From the NCBI GenBank assembly GCA_964638815.1, contig CAZXBB010000009.1, forward strand, positions 1 to 11,411: 11,411 nucleotides of DNA. The letters run 5' to 3'. Every line of letters starts with the position of its first letter. Position 1 is the stretch's first letter. The notes beneath the pieces are model-generated. The model did not search any database, was not told the origin of the DNA, and saw nothing but the letters and a program-made list of their open reading frames with translations. Of this stretch, positions 6,577 through 11,411 are shown one piece after another. This stretch comes from CAZXBB01 sp964638815. Its GTDB lineage: Bacteria; Planctomycetota; Phycisphaerae; Phycisphaerales; SM1A02. The position numbers and the translations under genes are program-made.

Positions 6577-7911
6577 ATGAAGATCATCATCTGTGGCGCC
6601 GGAGAGGTCGGCTCTCACGCGGCCGAGACTCTTGTCGCCAAAGGCACCAGGATCGTCGTCATCGACCAGGACGCGTCCCGGCTCGCCGCGATCGAGGAAT
6701 CGATGGACGTGGCGACGTTCCGCGGCAACTGCGCGCACGCGCAGGTTCTCCTCGACGCCGGCTGCGCGGACGCCGACCTGGTCGTGGCGGCGACGAGCGG
6801 CGACGAGCTGAACCTGCTGACGGCCTCGGTGGCCAAGGGGCTCGGCGCGAAGAAGTCGATCGCCCGGGTTCATCACAGCGAGTATTTCGAGCAGCGTCGA
6901 TTCCGGTACGAGGAGCACCTTCGCGTCGATCGGCTGATCTGCCCCGAGTACTCGACCGCGGTGGCGATCGCGCGCACGCTCCGCAATCCCGGCGCGCTCG
7001 CCATCGAAGGCCTCGCGCGGGGCGCGATCGAGATGCAGGAGTTTCCCGTCAGCCGCAAGGCGCCGGCGATCGGCAAGTCGCTCGTCGATCTCGCGCTCCC
7101 GCGCGGCACGCGGCTGGCGGTGATCACCCGCAAGGGCGGTTCGTTCATCCCCGAGGCGGCGACGACGATCCAGGAGGAGGACACCGTCATTCTCGTGGGC
7201 AACACGAGCGCCTTCCAGGACGCCCGCCTGCTCTTCCACGACGACAAACGACCGCGGCAACGCGTCGCCTTCATGGGCGGCACGCCGATCGCGGTCTGGC
7301 TCGCCCGCTCGCTGCGCAACCGCGACTTCTCGATCCGGATCTTCGAGACCGATCGCGAACGCGCGGAGGAGCTGGCGGAGAAGCTGACGTGGACGACGGT
7401 GATCAACGCCGACCCGACGGATCGCATCGTCTTCGACGAGGAACGGCTGGCGGAGCTCGACGTCTTCATCGGCGTGCTGAACGACGACGAAACGAACATC
7501 ATCGGGAGCGTCCTGGCGAAGCTGCGCGGGGTCCCGACCGTGATCACCGTCGTGCAGCACTCGAAGTTCCTGGACGTGATCTTCGACATCGGCATCGACA
7601 AGGCGTTCAGCCCGCGGATCGTGGCGGGGAACGAGATCGAGTCCGTCATGGACGAGAGCCCGCTGCGTCACCTCGGCTCGCTGGCGGCGGGCATCATCGA
7701 CGTCTACCGCGTGCGCATCGCGGAGAAGGCGTCGGTGCTCGGCCGCCCCCTCCGGGACGTCAAGCTCTCCCCCGCGTGGGTCGTGGCGGCGATCGTGCGC
7801 GAGAAGCACGCGTTCGTACCCGGCGCGGACGACCTCTTCGAGCAGAGCGACACGGTGCTGGTGGTCGGGAGGCACGGAGAGGAGCGGACTCTGAAGAGGT
7901 TGTTCAGGTAA
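6577..7911 (+). CDS. trkA: Trk potassium uptake regulator TrkA
   Basis: Cytoplasmic, peripheral-membrane regulatory subunit of the Trk K+ uptake system; it binds NAD(H)/ATP-type nucleotides and gates TrkH. Its 444 residues show the full two-copy RCK layout: Rossmann domain 1 (about 1-135) with GAGEVG at 7-12 and acidic D30 at the end of strand 2; C-terminal domain 1 (about 145-220); Rossmann domain 2 (from about 228); and C-terminal domain 2 (about 365-444). In the second half the glycine motif reads GGTPIA at 234-239, so the last glycine is lost. The frame is open far upstream through the thiolase region, but the ATG at 6577 matches the family N-terminus (MKIIICGAGEVG). A weak GGGA lies 9 nt before it. 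trkH follows after 12 nt. Confidence 0.94.
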   Translation: MKIIICGAGEVGSHAAETLVAKGTRIVVIDQDASRLAAIEESMDVATFRGNCAHAQVLLDAGCADADLVVAATSGDELNLLTASVAKGLGAKKSIARVHHSEYFEQRRFRYEEHLRVDRLICPEYSTAVAIARTLRNPGALAIEGLARGAIEMQEFPVSRKAPAIGKSLVDLALPRGTRLAVITRKGGSFIPEAATTIQEEDTVILVGNTSAFQDARLLFHDDKRPRQRVAFMGGTPIAVWLARSLRNRDFSIRIFETDRERAEELAEKLTWTTVINADPTDRIVFDEERLAELDVFIGVLNDDETNIIGSVLAKLRGVPTVITVVQHSKFLDVIFDIGIDKAFSPRIVAGNEIESVMDESPLRHLGSLAAGIIDVYRVRIAEKASVLGRPLRDVKLSPAWVVAAIVREKHAFVPGADDLFEQSDTVLVVGRHGEERTLKRLFR

Positions 7912-7923
7912 GTTGCACCTCGA

Positions 7924-9480
7924 ATGAACTTCCGCCTCGTCATCCACAACTTCGCGCTCCTGCTGCTCGGGCTCGCCGCGGTGATGCTCGGGCTCGCCGT
8001 CGCGTTCTTCGGGATCGAGAGCCTGCTGGCGCACCAGATCCGGCCGCAGGCGCGGCTCGCGCTCGTGATCAGCGCGGGGACGGGCCTTCTTGCCGGGGGC
8101 GCGCTGTGGTTCGCGACGCGCAAGCCGTCGCCTCATCTCGGCCGGCGCGAGGCGCTGCTGCTCGTCGCCGCGAGCTGGGTGTTCGGCGCGGCGTTCGCCG
8201 CCCTGCCCTTCCTGCTCTGGGCGCACCTGTCCGGGGCGGACTCCGTCGCGCATCCCTTCCGCCGCTTCGTGGACTGCTACTTCGAGGCGATGAGCGGCAT
8301 GACGACGACCGGGGCCACCGTGCTCACCGACATCGAGTCGCTGCCCCGCAGCCTGCTGCTGTGGCGCGCGACGCTCCATTGGCTCGGCGGGCTCGGCATC
8401 GTCGTGCTGTTCGTCGCGGTGCTGCCCTCGCTCGGGGTCGGCGGCAAGCGTCTCTTCCGCTTCGAGGCGCCGGGTCCCTCCCAGGAGGGGCTCCAGCCGC
8501 AGATCCGCGAGACCGCACGCCTGCTGTGGTACATCTACCTCGGCATGACCGTCATCCAGGTCGTGGCCCTCGTGATCGCCGGCATGACCTGGTTCGACGC
8601 GATCTGTCACACGTTCGGCACGCTCGCCACCGGCGGGTTCAGCACGATGAACGCGAGCGTCGGGGCCTACCCGCAGCCGGCGATCCGCGTCATCATCGTC
8701 GTGTTCATGGTGCTGGCGGGCGCCAACTTCGGCCTGTACTACCACGTCCTGCGCGGACGCACGGGCGTGGTGCTCCGGGACGTCGAGCTGCGGGTCTACC
8801 TCGGGCTCCTCGCGGTGGCGACGATACTCGTCTGGATGTCCCTGCTGGGCGCGGGCCGGGAGATCACGATGACGCACGGCGGCACGCTGCCGCTCACGCC
8901 GGGGAACGCGTTCAGCGAGGCGGTCTTCACGACCGTCTCCATCCAGACGACGACAGGCTTCTGCACCAGCGACTTCGACCGGTGGCCGTTCCTCGCGCAC
9001 GCGGTGCTGATCGCGCTCATGCTGATCGGCGGCTGCGCCGGCTCGACGGCCGGCGGCATCAAGGTCATCCGCATCTGGATCGCGTTCCGGGTGATGCTGG
9101 CCGAGATCGAGCGCGTCTTCCGCCCCCAGGTGGTCCGCACGCTGAAGGTCGGCGGCGGCAAGATCGACGCCGAGCTGAAGCTGGGAACGCTCGCCTACGC
9201 GCTGGGCATCGTGCTGCTGTTCGCGACGGGAAGCTGCGCGATCATGCTGCTCGAGAGCGTCAACCCGACGTCCACCTGCTCTTACACGACCGCCGCGACC
9301 GCCTCGATCGCGACGCTCTGCACGATCGGCCCCGGTCTCGACATGGTCGGTGCGACGCAGAACTACGGCTGGTTCGGCGCCCCGAGCAAGTACGTCATGT
9401 GCATGCTGATGGCGCTGGGACGGCTGGAGGTCTTCGCGATCATCGTGCTGCTGACGCCGCGGTTCTGGAGCACTGACTGA
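7924..9480 (+). CDS. trkH: Trk potassium uptake channel TrkH
   Basis: Inner-membrane K+-translocating subunit of the Trk system, 518 residues, in the usual 480-520 range. The four pore-loop selectivity segments are all present with their glycines: TTTGATVL (G130), TLATGGFS (G237), TTTGFCTSDF (G345) and TLCTIGPGL (G469). The signature GGCAGSTAGGIKVIR lies at 369-383. Hydrophobic segments occur throughout, for example at 10-30, 46-64, 76-99, 154-171, 200-220, 255-275, 290-309, 357-371, 422-443 and 490-511. It begins 12 nt after trkA, so the regulator and channel are made from one transcript. No strong Shine-Dalgarno precedes the ATG; an AGG within the trkA stop region is 15 nt away. The third filter has Cys347 where I expect Ala in most homologues. 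Confidence 0.94.
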   Translation: MNFRLVIHNFALLLLGLAAVMLGLAVAFFGIESLLAHQIRPQARLALVISAGTGLLAGGALWFATRKPSPHLGRREALLLVAASWVFGAAFAALPFLLWAHLSGADSVAHPFRRFVDCYFEAMSGMTTTGATVLTDIESLPRSLLLWRATLHWLGGLGIVVLFVAVLPSLGVGGKRLFRFEAPGPSQEGLQPQIRETARLLWYIYLGMTVIQVVALVIAGMTWFDAICHTFGTLATGGFSTMNASVGAYPQPAIRVIIVVFMVLAGANFGLYYHVLRGRTGVVLRDVELRVYLGLLAVATILVWMSLLGAGREITMTHGGTLPLTPGNAFSEAVFTTVSIQTTTGFCTSDFDRWPFLAHAVLIALMLIGGCAGSTAGGIKVIRIWIAFRVMLAEIERVFRPQVVRTLKVGGGKIDAELKLGTLAYALGIVLLFATGSCAIMLLESVNPTSTCSYTTAATASIATLCTIGPGLDMVGATQNYGWFGAPSKYVMCMLMALGRLEVFAIIVLLTPRFWSTD

Positions 9481-9534
9481 GCAGGGCCGACGCTCGACGG
9501 ACGGGTGGACCCGGGATTCACGAAAAGGTGATCA

Positions 9535-9565
9535 GCGAACGAGAGCGCGCCCGTCGCTCATTCGC
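9535..9565 (+). terminator. Imperfect hairpin after trkH
   Basis: gcgaacgag (9535-9543) can pair with ctcattcgc (9557-9565), leaving one mismatch and a loop of 13 nt. An alternative register pairs gcgaa/ttcgc and agcg/cgct. There is no following T-run, only a C-rich tract. It lies 55 nt after the trkH stop and could be a weak or factor-assisted terminator. Confidence 0.3.
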
Positions 9566-9617
9566 CCGGTCCCCCGGTCCCCGGGTCCCCGGTCCCTCGG
9601 CCCCGCGGTCCCCGCCC
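9566..9617. repeat. C-rich low-complexity tract before lepA
   Basis: Short runs of the type cccggtccccgg repeat with a variable period of about 7-10 bp between the trkH hairpin and the lepA start. The motif (ccccggt) resembles the units of the tract at 1691-1862. No coding capacity is credible here. Confidence 0.55.
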
Positions 9618-9622
9618 CGTAC

Positions 9623-9628
9623 TACACT
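9623..9628 (+). promoter_or_regulatory. Candidate lepA -10 box
   Basis: TACACT is a 4-of-6 match to the -10 consensus and the only AT-containing patch in this C-rich spacer. Its end is 8 nt before the lepA GTG, so transcription would begin at or next to the start codon and give a leaderless mRNA. No -35 is recognisable upstream. Confidence 0.4.
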
Positions 9629-9636
9629 CCCGCCCC

Positions 9637-11411
<1,775 letters not shown>

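Noticed and set aside
6409..9000. Very long minus-strand open frame (863 codons) antisense to trkA and trkH
   Set aside because: It is an open mirror frame caused by GC-rich codon bias. Its translation is a run of Arg/Asp/Glu/Ala/His-rich sequence without a fold or motif, while the plus strand encodes clear TrkA and TrkH with all key residues.

Overview
The window is GC-rich (about 70% by eye) and looks chromosomal. It comes from a Gram-negative-type bacterium: an outer-membrane porin with a signal peptide and a C-terminal Phe lies at the left end. A small membrane protein ending in a CxxCGYDL...CPECG zinc ribbon is typical of what I recall from Planctomycetota, especially Phycisphaerae. Weak or absent Shine-Dalgarno sites in front of several genes fit that lineage. 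This placement is an inference; no rRNA or other taxonomic marker is present.

Layout. Positions 1-110 hold a 35-bp tandem repeat. The minus strand then carries four genes, transcribed right to left: fbp (fructose-1,6-bisphosphatase, 5236-4196), an MmgE/PrpD-family protein (4068-2494), a two-segment membrane protein with a zinc ribbon (2481-1873), and an OprP/OprO-type porin (1580-147). A 21-bp tandem repeat fills the fbp-mmgE gap and a C-rich quasi-periodic tract fills the gap before the porin. The plus strand carries a thiolase (5309-6502), divergent from fbp; then trkA (6577-7911) and trkH (7924-9480), which form a tight potassium-uptake operon; then lepA/EF4 (9637 to beyond the right edge, lacking only its last few codons).

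How the genes relate. TrkA and TrkH are the only clearly co-functional pair: a cytoplasmic nucleotide-gated RCK regulator and its membrane K+ channel subunit. fbp (gluconeogenesis), the thiolase (acetoacetyl-CoA/beta-oxidation chemistry) and the MmgE/PrpD protein (2-methylcitrate dehydratase-like) are all central carbon metabolism, but nothing shows that they form one pathway. fbp and the thiolase appear to share one short AT-rich promoter patch.

I see no mobile element, CRISPR array, RNA gene, defence system or other clearly new system. The gene content is ordinary housekeeping. The points worth a second look are the different repeat types in the spacers, the overlapping divergent promoters, a possibly leaderless lepA, a degenerate second nucleotide-binding motif in TrkA, and an altered active-site segment in the MmgE/PrpD protein. 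Very long open frames antisense to the real genes are composition artefacts.
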